From assembly GCA_963691705.1 (NCBI GenBank), contig OY829537.1:63464304-63528303 (forward strand): a stretch of DNA of 64,000 bases, given 5' to 3'. The notes beneath the pieces are model-generated. The model was not told the DNA's origin and made no database searches. It saw only the letters and a list, made by a program, of their open reading frames with translations. The stretch is from Viola odorata (taxonomy: Eukaryota; Streptophyta; Magnoliopsida; Malpighiales; Violaceae). Position 1 is the first letter of the stretch; each line of letters begins with the position of its first letter. This document shows, piece by piece, positions 10,259 through 21,428 of the stretch. The translations under genes were made by a program, and so were the position numbers.

Positions 10259-12107
10259 TGATAGAGTGTATTTTTGCATGATTTTTCCTCCATTATTCCA
10301 TTGATCTAGGGCATGATTCTGCTAATTTACCTTTGTTTTCATTACTATTGCAGATGTAGACCTAAAAAGGGAGTTTATGCAAAAACTTGCATTTTTGGAG
10401 CATTTTGTGCAGATTTAAGCTTCAAGGTCCCGAGTCCGATTTGGCACAAACGGCTCCTGACCGATTTGGCACAAACGGCTCCTGACCGATTTGGCACAAT
10501 CAGCTCCTGACCGATTTGGCACAATCGGCCCAAGACCGATTGGGCACAAAACGGCCTGGGTCCCGAATCGGATTCGAGCCCCCGAAGACATGCTGAGCAA
10601 TTCCTGGGCAGTCTGCCATGAATCCGCGCGCCAAATATTATTTAATTCTCGGTGCTCTTATTTAATTCTCAGTGCTCTTATTGTCCCCTAGGCGTGCAAG
10701 ACAACTTTCCCTTCTTTCCACCATGTTCCCTCCGTTGGTTGACTCGAGGAATATCTTGAAGACTCCATAAAGTAATGAATTAGATTAGTTTAATCCTTAG
10801 TGCTCAACTTGTAATCCTTAGTGCTCAACTTTCCGTCTTCCCAACTTTGTGTCCCCTCTTTTCCTTGGCTGAAGATATTCTCTTTTGTCGTTTGAGGAAA
10901 GGAGGAGGAAGCTGGTCGGAATCCTTGCTTTAAAAGAAAGGAAGAGAATAATTTTAGGTCAGTTTTTTGATAGGGAATTTTCCATAGAAAGGATATTTTC
11001 TTAGATAGTTTTTCTTAGACTTCTCTCTAGCTTACCCTCTCTTTAGTTCTTGTTAGCTCCTCACTCCTTGCCGCTGATCTTGAACAAATCCGGTTTTGTA
11101 AACAAGTGTTCTTCCTTTAATCTTGTGATTTAATTAATATGCTTCTTTTGAATATTGTTTATTTTCGTTCAAGCATGAGTAGCTAAATCTTTAACTCTTA
11201 GCAAAGGGTAATTCAAGGGTTGCAAGGGCAGATTTGAGGTCTAAATGTGTTTAATATATTCTTGATGATATATTTAATTACTTATCATTTTAATTATAAT
11301 TTCACATGGAATGTTTAAAGGCTTGATCAACTGATTTATGTTTTGTGTGAATGATGCCATCTTTGTGATGAATACGGAAGGAAAATTATATGAACTAGTA
11401 GGCACCTATTTAGTCTTGATTGCGTTGAAGTGGTCTCGAATTGATAGGGTGAGTAGTTGATTGGTTCGAGGTCACGAGCCTGACAAACTGAGGGACCTTT
11501 AGGACCAGCTGTGTCTTTTCTTATCTTTATGGACAATTTGAGTATTGCCCTCCCGCATTCGTGCCTGGAGGGATGGCAAAGTGTCAAGACTACCTCATAT
11601 GTGGAAACGGGGGGTAGTTTCTCTTAAGAGAAAAGTAGGAGATATCCGAGAAATCTGGTCTCCATGTCACTTCTATAACGTCTCGAATAGAATAATTTTG
11701 TGCTGATGATAATCGGGCCCCCGAATGCAACCCAAGAACACCTGCTGCTAAGATCTTCTCTCTCTTTGATTTTCCGTACCTATTACACTCTCTGCTTTAT
11801 TAATCTTGACTTGTTCATTGATCTGCTTTCTTTCACTATTCGGGACCCCGAATTGACAACTCAAGGTCCCGCATTATTGTTTTCTTAGCTAAAACTGTTA
11901 GCCCCCGAATCTGTCTTGACTGACTTGTTTCAGCCAAGTAAAACCCCCCCTGATTGTTACTTTTCATGCTTATATCCTGTGATTTCATTCAAGACCATAA
12001 ATCAATCTCTCACAATCCCTGTGTTCGACCCTGACTACCACTGTACACATTATCTATTGTGCACACCCATTTTCAGGCACTATAAATCATCATTTGAGTG
12101 ACAATCA
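10259..12107 (+). repeat. 3' LTR of Athila-1, 1,849 bp
   Basis: Starts TGATAGAGTG after the polypurine tract and ends ACAATCA at the junction with Copia coding sequence; its last 541 bases match 1-541. Inside are a 25-bp tandem repeat (10,438-10,558), the motif AGCATGAGTAGCTAAATC at about 11,174, and the terminal TTCGACCCTGACTACCACT module near 12,025. The LTR supplies promoter and polyadenylation signals. Confidence 0.93.
10438..10558 (+). repeat. 25-bp tandem repeat in Athila-1 LTR, about 4.8 copies
   Basis: The unit starts GATTTGGCACAAACGGCTCC. The first two copies are identical and later ones carry substitutions. It lies in the U3 half of the LTR, where repeated units often act as enhancer or protein-binding arrays; that role is inference. 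Confidence 0.85.
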
Positions 12108-14888
12108 TGCATTTTTCTCAGGATGGTTGTCTTGTGCAGGATCAGGTGTCGGGGAAGGTGATCGCGAAGGGGCCTAAAGTGGGCAGAATTTTTCCGCTGC
12201 AACTTTCTATTCCTAGAGCTTTGTCTTTAGCTTCTATTATTGTTGAAAATAAGTCTGCCATTTGGCATAAACGCTTGGGTCATCCGAACAATGTGATTTT
12301 GTCTACTCTAAAGAATCGTGGTTTTCTTGGTAACACGGATCAACGTTTCAATTTTGATTGTTCTACTTGTAAGTAAAATACTACCTTTTCCTCCATCTGG
12401 AAGTTGTGCTAATACATGTTTTGAGATCATACATTCTGATGTTTGGGGTATTGCTCCTGTTATCTCGCATGCACAGTATAAATATTTTGTCTCATTTATT
12501 GATGATTACAGCCGTTTCACATGGATATATTTTCTGCGCACCAAGGCTGAATTATTCACCATTTTTCAAACTTTTCTAGCCTATATTGAGACGCAATTTT
12601 CTACATGTATTAAGATATTGCGATCTGATAATGGAGGGGAATACATGTCACATGAATTTCAGGGATACTTACAAAAGAAAGGTATTATATCTCAGCGATC
12701 GTGCCCTTATACCCCTCAACAGAATGGGGTGGCTGAATGTAAGAACCGTCACTTGTTGGATATGGTTCGAACGTTGCTCTTGGAGTCCTCTATTCCAGCT
12801 AAGTTTTAGGTGGAAGATTTATCCACTGCAGTGTAATTAATCAATCACTTACCTTCTCAGCAATTGCGCCTTGATTCCCCTTACCATCGTCTCTTCGGTA
12901 CATATCCTCACTATGACATATTGCACACTTTTGGTTGTGTTTGTTTTGTTCACCCGCCTTCTCATGAGCACCACAAAGTTATGGCCCAATCGGTAAAATG
13001 TGCTTTTATGGGTTATAGTACTACTCAGAAAGGATATTTGTGCTATGATATTGTTGCTAATCATATGCGTATGTCTAGAAATGTGATTTTCTTTGAAACC
13101 GAGTATTTTTTTCAGCAACACGTCTCTCATTTTGATAGTGTTCGTATTCCTACCTTTGATGAAAGCCATGATCTGTCACCGCCCATTGAGCGTTTTAAAC
13201 GCGACTATGTTTATTAGCGAAGACAACCCTCACCTCCGCAAATCCTTCCCTACCCTGATCGGGTGACTGCTCCAGTGGCTCTTCGAAGGTCACTCTGTTC
13301 CATTCATCCTCCAAATTGGTATGGTTTCTCTGCCATTTTAGCCAACACTGAAGTTCCTACTTGTTATTCTCAAGCAGCTAAACATGCATGCTGGACGAAA
13401 GCCATGCAGGAAGAGCTTCAAGCTCTTCAGGAGAATCATACTTGGGATATTGTTCCATGCCCTACAGGTGTAAAACCCATTGGCTGTAAATGGGTATATT
13501 CTATAAAGCTCCGCTCTGACAGATCTCTTGACAGATATAAAGCAAGGTTGGTGGCACTTGGTAATCGGCAAGAGTATGGAGTTGACTATAAAGAAACATT
13601 TGCACCGGTCATAAAGATGATTACTGTGTGACTTGTACTTGCTATTGCAGCCTCTCACGGTTAGCCATTGCGACAAATGGATGTTAAGAATGCTTTCTTA
13701 CATGGGGACCTTAAGGAAGAAATCTATATGACTCTACCATCTGGTTTCTTTTCTACACCATCGACGGATGTTTGTAAGCTCAAACGATCACTCTATGGCT
13801 TGAAACAGGCACCACGTGCCTGGTTTGACAAGTTTCGATCTACACTTAACAACTTCTCCTTTGTCTAGAGTCAGTATGATTCTTCTCTGTTTCTTTGCAA
13901 AACTACGAAAGGCATAGTCTTACTCTTGATTTATGTGGATGATATTGTTATTACGGGTACCGACTCTACTTTGATTTCACAACTTCAAGAGCATCTTCAT
14001 CAGTCCTTTCATATGAAGGATTTAGGTCCTTTGCAATATTTTTTGGGTCTTGAGGTGTATTCAACTGCTGCAGGTGTCTTCTTACACCAACATAAATATA
14101 CTCGGGATCTTACTTCTTTGGCTGGTCTACAAGATGGTCGCTCGATTGACACTCCTTTAGAGGTAAATGTCAAATATCATCGGGATGATGGTGCTTTTCT
14201 TTCTGATCCCTCTCTGTATCGCCGCTTAGTGGGGAGCCTAAATTATTTGACGATTACTCGGCCGGATATTTCATTTGTTGTTCAACAAGTTAGCCAATTT
14301 ATGCAAACACCTACACGCATCCACCTAGCTGCTGTTCGTCACATTATTCGCTATTTGCAAGGAACTTCTAATCGAGGTCTATTCTTTCCCGTGGGTACTC
14401 CCATACATTTAGTTGCATATAGTGATGCAGATTGGGCTGGTTGTTCTGATACTCGCCGTTCCATTACCGGTTGATGTATGTTCCTTGGTGACTCTCTTGT
14501 ATCATGGAAAAGCAAGAAGCAAGATCAAATATCTAAATCTTCAAATGAGTCTAAATATCATGCTATGTCCTCCGCATGTTCAGAAATTATTTGGCTTCGG
14601 GGGTTATTGGGTGAACTTGGCTTTCCTCAAGCTGAGCCTACTCAGCTTCATGCAGATAATACTAGTGCCATTCAAATTGTCGCAAATCCAGTATTTCATG
14701 AACGAACGAAACACACTGAAGTGGATTGTCATTCGATTCGTGACGCCTATGATAGTCGTGTTATTTCACTTCCTCATATCAACACTGCTCTTCAAACAGC
14801 TGACGTGTTTACGAAGGCTCTTTCCCACGAACGTTATCAGTTTATGGTTGCCAAATTGATGCTTCACAATCATCCAGCATCAATTTGA
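12108..14888 (+). pseudogene. pol: Copia (Ty1/Copia) pol, 3' half, decayed
   Basis: The sequence enters mid-gene because Athila-1 inserted here. Order seen: GAG-pre-integrase zinc region (WHKRLGHP, 12,260-12,370), integrase core (FIDDYSR and SDNGGEY, 12,390-12,809), reverse transcriptase ([10 protein letters not shown] at about 13,680 and YVDDIV at about 13,930), RNase H (NTSAIQI and the ADVFTKAL ending, 14,480-14,888). The order integrase before RT marks Copia. One frameshift lies near 12,370; after it one frame continues with stops at 12,807, 12,834, 13,215, 13,629, 13,662, 13,866 and 14,472. Most read as C-to-T or G-to-A changes (Trp, Gln or Arg codons). Not functional. The 5' half should lie left of Athila-1. 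Confidence 0.92.
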
Positions 14889-15140
14889 GGGGGGATATTA
14901 ATGGCAATAATCTGTGACACTAATTTAGGAATTACTTGCAAGATTTGTGGCTTCAATTAAGTGATTCTTCTTACCATGTATTTTTATATATTACTTAGAA
15001 TAGTTAGCTAATAGTCAATGACATTAGCTGTAAATATTTGTTGCCTAATTAAGGTTGTACATTATTTTCTTATTTAAGGAGAAAGATCTCTAGAGAAAAG
15101 GCATTCAACCATTTTGCTCAAAGACTGTTAGTTGTCACAC
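14889..15140 (+). repeat. Probable Copia 3' LTR, ends approximate
   Basis: The pol frame ends at 14,888 and is followed at once by a polypurine run (GAGGGGGGATATT) and then AT-rich DNA with a TATA-like TTATTTAAGG at about 15,070, a layout expected of a short Copia LTR of about 250 bp. The right end was placed by eye near GTTGTCACA and has no second copy in the window to test it. Confidence 0.5.
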
Positions 15141-15510
15141 GCCTCACTCTCCTCTGCACTAGTGGCGACATGTGTCATCACCGGATTTGCCCATCATTAA
15201 CACGTGCCCATCCTCCATTAGTTTCGTTGCTGCTGACGTGTCACTTTTTGGTTGGCTTTCGATGTTGACTTTCACACATGTCCTCACCGGATTCGTCCAC
15301 GTGTCTATCCTCCTTTGGTTCCTTATTGCTGACGTGTCACTCTTTGGTTGGCTCTCATTGTTGACTTTGACCATACTTAAACATTGACTTTGACTATCTG
15401 GTTCAACCATTTGACCGTCCAGTCCACCGCATTTTTGTCCGATTCTTGAGCGGGTCAGGCTGGTTCCCCACGTTTTCAGGCGTGATCTTTTTGATTTTGA
15501 GGTTCATTTG
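15141..15510. other. Unassigned stretch with an imperfect ~115-bp tandem duplication
   Basis: Two similar blocks (about 15,165-15,262 and 15,270-15,380) share TGCTGACGTGTCACT, TTGGTTGGCT and GTTGACTTT. They give repetitive short frames on both strands that I do not take as genes. The stretch lies between the Copia LTR and the minus-strand Athila fragment and could belong to either. Confidence 0.5.
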
Positions 15511-15544
15511 TCCAAAATATGCCTCTTTATAAGGGATTAGCTAA

Positions 15545-15640
15545 ATACACTTCAGGGAGTTTCGCCTATTTAAGGGGTGATGGTACCGAATTACCAACAC
15601 CGTGCAACCTCGTTGGTTCCGGTGGTGTCCACAGTCACAA
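15545..15640 (-). repeat. Conserved ~90-bp spacer block (copy A)
   Basis: Contains, on the minus strand, TTAAATAGGCGAAACTCCCT and GTTGCACGGTGTT. It matches 24,505-24,595 (plus strand) at nearly 90 percent by eye although the sequence on both sides has diverged. Confidence 0.7.
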
Positions 15641-16130
15641 GCAAGGAATTTAATGACTCATCAGGCTGTGCAGAATTAAAGACCGACAACTGTATATATT
15701 TCTGGACAGTTCAGTTATTATTGGTCGTGACAAAATAACATTCTTGGTCAATTTCTTGGCGAAGAAATTTTTTCTGGTGTTCTTCCAACAATTCTCCTAA
15801 ACTTCAAGTTAAACTAATCATAGGTCTATGGTGATAAGCAAGAGTTACTGGTTTTGAACATGTTATATTTGTTAATAAATCTTGGATTTAATTAGTGAAG
15901 TGTCATGGCATTTAAAGTGTTGAGGCAAATTTTCAAGAGAAACAATGGGCTATGATTGTTCATGCATCATAATAAAACACAGAACATGCCAGATTTATCC
16001 AAAAAACACATAAAAATTAAAAAAGAAAATCATGCAAAAACTAAAAACAAAACCTAAAATTGGATTTTTTTTAACTAACACATGCATCAATATTTAAACA
16101 CACAAAACACTGCAAAAATAGAAAATCATA

Positions 16131-16390
16131 CTCCCTCTGGGGAAAAATAAATGACTTCCTTGCATCCCAATATTCAGTAGAGAACGCATATCAAGGAGGC
16201 CGGATAACTCACTATTTAACCCCAAAAAATTCCATACTTTTTTTCGAACGTACGTTAATCCTTAACGTACTTCCGAGAAAAAATTAGGGGCAAAATTGTC
16301 TCAAATAGTGACTGTTCCCACCGCTTTAAGATACGTGCCGAAACAGTAAAAACAAATCCTAAAACGACTATTGTTTTGCCCCGGAGGGAG
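16131..16390. mobile_element. Stowaway-type MITE, 260 bp
   Basis: Starts CTCCCTCTGGGG and ends CCCCGGAGGGAG, flanked by TA on both sides (16,129-16,130 and 16,391-16,392), as expected for Tc1/mariner-derived Stowaway elements. The interior is a long imperfect palindrome (CACTATTTAACCCC against CAAATAGTGA) and shares blocks with the MITE at 37,176-37,408. No coding capacity. Confidence 0.9.
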
Positions 16391-16439
16391 TAGTAAACAA
16401 TATTTACAAGACAAAAACCCCTCCTCCACACTTATTGGA

Positions 16440-16457
16440 CACATTGTTCTCAATGTG
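16440..16457 (-). other. Conserved hairpin after ORF2 (Athila-2 minus copy)
   Basis: On the minus strand CACATTG-AGAA-CAATGTG, a perfect 7-bp stem, followed by AAGTGTGGAGGAGGGG. Same position and form as at 8,887, 23,937 and 54,621. Confidence 0.7.
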
Positions 16458-16547
16458 TAGGAGAGGAAGCACACAAACATAGAAAAGTAAAACATAAAGC
16501 ATAAAAAATAAAATAAAAATAAAACAAAGAAAACAAAAAGGGACAAC

Positions 16548-18618
16548 TAGACCTGTCAATTAGACCCGGGGACCCGCGACCCGGTCCCGAGACCAGGAAA
16601 TTCAGGCCGGGTCAGGTCTGACCCGGGACCCGACCATGACCCATCCTTAAAAAAAAAAACCCTAATTTCTAATCCTATTCTAACCCACCCCCGCAGCCCG
16701 CACCTCATCTTTCTCTTCTTCCTCCAGCCATCCTCACCCTCACTCTCCACTGTCTCCAGCACCCACCTCGCCGGCCACCACACCCACCTCGGACGCAGTC
16801 GATTCCGTGTTCGATCCACTGAGGGAGTTCGCTAAGGATAGCGTTCGCCTCGTCAAGCGCTGCCACAAGCCCGATCGCAAAGATACTCTCTATCTGTCTC
16901 TGCCTCTCTCACTTTGATTGCTACATATCATTTTTGTTTTCCTGTTGATTGATTGGTTGTGATCTATATCTTGTCATTTTTTCGTCAATTGATAGATTTA
17001 TTTGTTGATTTTTTTTGTAGAATTCACGAAGGTAGCAGCTCGTACCGTGATAGGATTTGTGGTCATGGGATTTGTGGGCTTCTTTGTCAAGCTCATTTTC
17101 ATACCAATCAACAATATCATCGTCGGATCTGGTTAGGTAAATCCACGGCACTGCTGTCAAACTTTTTGCTATATCGGAATTGCTCTGTTGGTCGTCGACA
17201 TGTATATTCGATTCTCTTTTTTTAGTTTAGGGCGTTGATTCTCTAGTTTCAGCTTGAATTATTGATTTTAAGTCGTTCTGTTCTTGGGTTGCCTTTTGAA
17301 ATCAACTTGCTCAAGGGGAATTGGTGAATTTGTGCGTAATTATGTGTGTTATTCGTGTTATTGATCTCGTTATTTGTTGTGGTGACATTGCTTGATGTTT
17401 AGCACCCACTATATTGCTCAAACTCTAACTCTTGCAAATTTGTCTTTTTTGGTTCGTTTGTTAGAAGTATAGATTAGTCATGGTATGATGTAATTGAGCA
17501 CTCTACTATGCATCATATAGTTGGTGCAGAGTGTTGCAAAATACTTGTAAGCCCAAGTTTGGTTTTTATCTCCTCCAGAAATTGATTTAGAATTTCCTGG
17601 GATGCTATCACACGGTTGTTACAACATGTTGTGAAATGCTTATGAAACATCACTTTTTGTGTTCTATCAATAAGGGAGTGACTCATGTCTTCGGTTGTAG
17701 TTAGTCTTCAATCTACTTTAAACATTTGGGAATTGGGATGAATGCATGGATTGACCCTTTGTTATTGTATCTTGGCTGTTCAACTTAGTTTTAGTTGGAT
17801 TTTTTTAGTGTGTAGTCTAAAAAAAACTGTGGCTATAGGCATGTGATAGATAAAATTTGTCTACCACACAAACACAGTCATTCGCTTCCTAGGATAAAGC
17901 GATAATCTTGTTATGGTATTAAAACTTGTTGAGTGACATAGTTTGCTTGATGAAGATGCTGTGTACTGTCCTTGATCTTAATGTGTTGTTGCAAATGCAA
18001 ATGCATGCATACAATCGTTGTGTTTATCTTCTCTGTTCTTTTGGTGAGAGTTGGAGTATTATCTAACATTCCATTTACAGGTCAAACTTGAACCTAGAGT
18101 GCAGAAAGGCGGCTCACCCAAATGCTACAAGATCTAGAGGAGAGAATTGAAGTGTAGTTAGAAAGGAATATTAGAGCTATTTGCTACACAGTCATTATTA
18201 TTTTTTAAATTAAATTTGATTGATTTTTAAATTAAATTTGATTGATTTTATTTTTTAATGTTTGATTGATTTTTTATTTTTTTTAAGCATTGATTGTTAT
18301 AATTTATAGTAATTAATTAACTAAATAAGCATTAGTTTAAATTTTAACGAAATGACCTAATTGAAAATTGATGATTACAAAAGGAGGACTTAATTGAAAA
18401 CTCGTAATTAAAAAGGATCAAATTGAATTTTTTTTAAAAAAACAGATTTTCGCCGGGTCGGGTCCAGTCCCAGACCCGAGCCATTTTCCCGGGCCGGGAC
18501 CGGGACCAATTTTTGGTCCCGTATTTTTTCCGGGCCGGGACCAGTCCCGACTCGATTTTTCCCGGGTCTGTCAGGTCCCGGGTCGGGTCCGACCCGCAAA
18601 CCTGGATTGACAGGTCTG
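16548..18618. mobile_element. Non-autonomous hAT element (2,071 bp) carrying a captured host gene
   Basis: Terminal inverted repeats TAGACCTGTCAAT and ATTGACAGGTCTG (12 of 13 paired) are flanked by a perfect 8-bp duplication GGGACAAC at 16,540-16,547 and 18,619-18,626, the length made by hAT transposases. Subterminal zones (16,560-16,640 and 18,445-18,600) are dense in inverted GGGTC/CCGGG motifs, as in hAT transposase-binding regions. The interior contains no transposase; instead it holds an intron-containing Sec61 gamma copy. It inserted into the Athila-2 minus fragment, so it is younger than that. Confidence 0.92.
16792..17136 (+). pseudogene. SEC61G: Captured Sec61 subunit gamma gene copy inside hAT element
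   Basis: Two exons (16,792-16,882 and 17,021-17,136) would join in phase to give codons 2-69 of the small Sec61 gamma/SecE subunit of the ER protein-translocation channel. Seen: the cytosolic part with [17 protein letters not shown], then one hydrophobic membrane helix ([19 protein letters not shown]) and the end [11 protein letters not shown] before TAG at 17,134. The 138-bp intron keeps its acceptor TTTTTGTAG but the donor reads AT instead of GT at 16,883. The start codon position is TCG, not ATG, so capture or later change removed it. A GTAAAT after the stop and TTTACAG at about 18,080 suggest the 3' UTR intron was captured too. Membrane helix and residues are otherwise unbroken, so the capture is not ancient. 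Probably not translated as Sec61 gamma. Confidence 0.9.
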
Positions 18619-18629
18619 GGGACAACCTA

Positions 18630-20815
18630 GGGCAAGGTCATCAAACAGAGGGTGGTGGAGGGGGCGATGGTGGAGTTGGAGTGGGGAGAGAAGAGCCAAT
18701 CTTCTTGGTCAGGGACAACAGAGAGTCGAGCAAGGCCTAATTCATTACGGATGCCTGATTCTGGGAGGCCATTAGGGTCTAGAGGAGTCTATTAGTCTCC
18801 TTCTGTTGCTCCAGAATAGCTGCCATCAAACCAGGGGTAGGCCTCTATGTGGCAGAGGTTGTAGCTGGATTCTCTAGGCCTTGGTCTTGGCCAAGAGCAG
18901 CTTTTTGGTCTTCTTGCTCCTCAACTCCTTCTTCTACTGGGAACTTCAATGGGGCCAACTGGTACTTGCCTTTATGCCTAGGGCCAAAAATCTGTCCATC
19001 CTTAGGTGTGAAACCTTTATTATAACAAACAAAACTTCTTTCCAAATGGAAATATCCCATTTGATCAAGAGCTTTGGGATTAAGCATTTTAAGAGCATAA
19101 AAGTCATGGAGATTGGTGGCAGCACTCTCTAGGTTCCTAGACTTAACAACTAACCGTGTTATGAGGGATCCTAGTACCATTTTATTTTTAGAAGCAATGA
19201 ACTACTTAGCCAACCAATACCCCAAACTGACCTTTTGGCCAGTTTGCATGCACCAAAGGATAAACAATTCAGTTTTGTAAAGAGCACCAGATATGTTGGT
19301 CTTACCATAGAAGCTGACAGATAAGGCCCTATGCAATATACTAAGGACAGGGTCACAAAGCATATGAGCTTTGGAGTGTTTGGTAAAATGGGCCGCTGAG
19401 TCTCTAGTGAGAGACCTAAAGACACCATCTGTATCCCAATCCTTAGGGGTCTCATATAAGGTGGAGGCATACTAGGGTGGACTATTAACATTATCAGGCA
19501 CGAAACCAACCAAACTCTCAAATTCATGCAAAGATAAATGGGACCAATCACCACAAAGTCTAAAATTAATAACATCACCAACATATACATCAAGGTTTTC
19601 TTTACCCTTAATAACAAGGGTTGTAAAATCAAACCAGAATGTGAAATAAAATTCCAAACACAGCTCAGTATAAACAAAATTATCAATAAAAAACACAAAC
19701 TCCTAGCCTATACCATGCACTATTTTTTCAATATAGCAGACAAACTTAGATTATTTAACAAGTCAAAGTCAAGTAGGATGCAAGGGGGTAGTTCAGAGGT
19801 AAGGCGAGATTGAAGTCTCTCCTTATCAGATTGAGAGTCTAATTTAAGCCAACCATTCAGTTTTGAGAGTGAGGGAATTACCTTGGTGAGTTTTGAGGAC
19901 TAAGTGGATTTGGTGAGAAGGTACAACTCCCTTTCTTCTTCTCTGAGTTCTGGATCTATCGCAGCAACCATTGCCTCCTTTCCTTTCCTTTATCTGGTAA
20001 TGGGAGCCATAAGAGATGTAGGTTCCTTCTGGGTCTGGCGAACAATATGCTTATTGGCTACTTGCTTCGCCCTTCTGGTTGAAGATGGTGTTGGGGCAAG
20101 AACAGTTTTGGGCGTCGTCTTGACCAAGAAAGATTTACTCTCGGCCAAGACTGGTGGTGGTGAATCCATCCTATTCTTGGTCCATCTCTCTACGGCTAGA
20201 TCAAACGCCGACACTTCTCTTATTCTCTTCTTCAGTAGCATCAGGGGACCTCGTTAGAATCTATCTCTGAATCCTTCTGATCCAGCTCATGCCGATTGGT
20301 TTTGAACCCAGGGTCGAAGGCCAAGTCACTCTCCCACGAGACACTACTTTCGCTCTTCTCTTCTTCTTCTTCCTTCTCATCTGCCTCACTTTTCTTTTTC
20401 TCTTCCTCAGCAGCGACCTTCTCCTCCATTGGGTCCATTGGGGTCTCATCGGCAACCCGCTTCAGTATGAAACCAGGTACCAGTCCCTAAGAATCGTGGG
20501 AGAAGACGTGAATGTTGCTCCCCTCTCCTTTCTCAGCTTCTTCCTCTACGACTAGCTTGCCTAGTTGCTGAACTTGTTCTTGGCTGGCGGAATATGGAGT
20601 TGAGGCAATACTGGAGTCGTCAATAGTAGTTCGATGACTTGTCTCCTTAGGCGAGATTACCATTGGAGTGGCAGTCGGCGACTTTTGAGGCATGGACTCG
20701 ACGGCAGTGTCTAGTGTGGTCAAGCCCTCGGCGGTGAAGGCTTCAGCAGAAATCTCCTCTCTGATTTGAGAGTTGGTGGCTTATTGGAGGTCGCCGGAGC
20801 TTGCTCGTTAGTCAT
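18630..20815 (-). pseudogene. Athila-2 (minus copy) ORF2, decayed
   Basis: Reading from ATG at 20,815 down. The N-terminal part (20,815-19,900) is Ser/Thr/Pro-rich with a Glu/Lys-rich tract (20,440-20,240) and is broken by stops and frame changes. The conserved domain (about 19,700-18,845) includes VVINFRLCGDWSHLSLHEF-like and GSLITRLV segments that match the intact ORF2 of Athila-1. The C-terminal leucine-spaced helix lies at about 18,830-18,700 with a stop inside. No single frame longer than 175 codons remains. Confidence 0.8.
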
Positions 20816-21428
20816 GGTTGGGAATGGGAGGAATGTTTTGGGGGGGGGGGGGGGAAGAGCAATGGATGGGGTAATTATATTGGTTGAGATGGTTTCAGTT
20901 TCATTTTAAGAGGGAAGAGGGAGAGATGGTAGAACAGAAGTAGTGGTGACTGGATTAATGGAAGTGTAGCCACGTCCATGACCACGACTAGCTCTAATGG
21001 AGGATTTTGATCGTACCATTAATGCTTAGTGACTGTTAAAGGGGAGAAGAGGAGAGGTTGCTGGAGAGAGTGGGTAGCAGTTCTATTTTTGCAGAAGGAA
21101 ACTGAAAGGTTGAGGCATAGTGGGACTCTTCGTGGTCAAGACTTGTACTTCAACTCATCTTCTTTAACTAAAGAGCCACGTGTCAAAAAAGTCATTCTTG
21201 GCCAAGATCACAACTAATAGTAGTCTTATACAACAACTACCCTTCTTGGCCAAGAAGGTCGTTCTTAGACACATTTTGGTATCATGTCAAGAAACATGAG
21301 AGTAGATTAGCTTGCATCAGAGTGAAACTTTAATGAAATAAAAACAGAAATGAAAAATAAAAAAAATATGGGTTGCCTCCTAAGCAGTGCCCTTAGTTAT
21401 TATCTTATGCTAGACATATGGATTTCTT
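20816..21428 (-). other. Athila-2 (minus copy) spacer between pol and ORF2
   Basis: Non-coding. A G-run of about a dozen bases lies near 20,840 on the plus strand. No gene, and no splice signal that I can defend. Confidence 0.5.

Larger units (their letters stand above)
1..12107 (+). mobile_element. Athila-1: Ty3/Gypsy Athila-lineage LTR retrotransposon, 5' end outside window
   Basis: The element reads partial 5' LTR (1-541), tRNA-Asp primer-binding site, gag-pol frame, spacer, second ORF, spacer, polypurine tract, full 3' LTR (10,259-12,107). The first 541 bases recur at 11,567-12,107 with one difference noticed (base 536 G, base 12,102 A), so the insertion is recent. The 3' flank at 12,108 goes straight into Copia coding sequence, so this element landed inside a Copia element. 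The left target duplication lies outside the window; the right copy should begin TGCAT. The lineage call rests on the primer site, the pol sequence style and the extra ORF. Confidence 0.93.

Noticed and set aside
16921..17225. Short open frames on both strands over the Sec61 gamma intron and exon 2
   Set aside because: Out of frame with the recognisable Sec61 gamma codons and spanning intron sequence.
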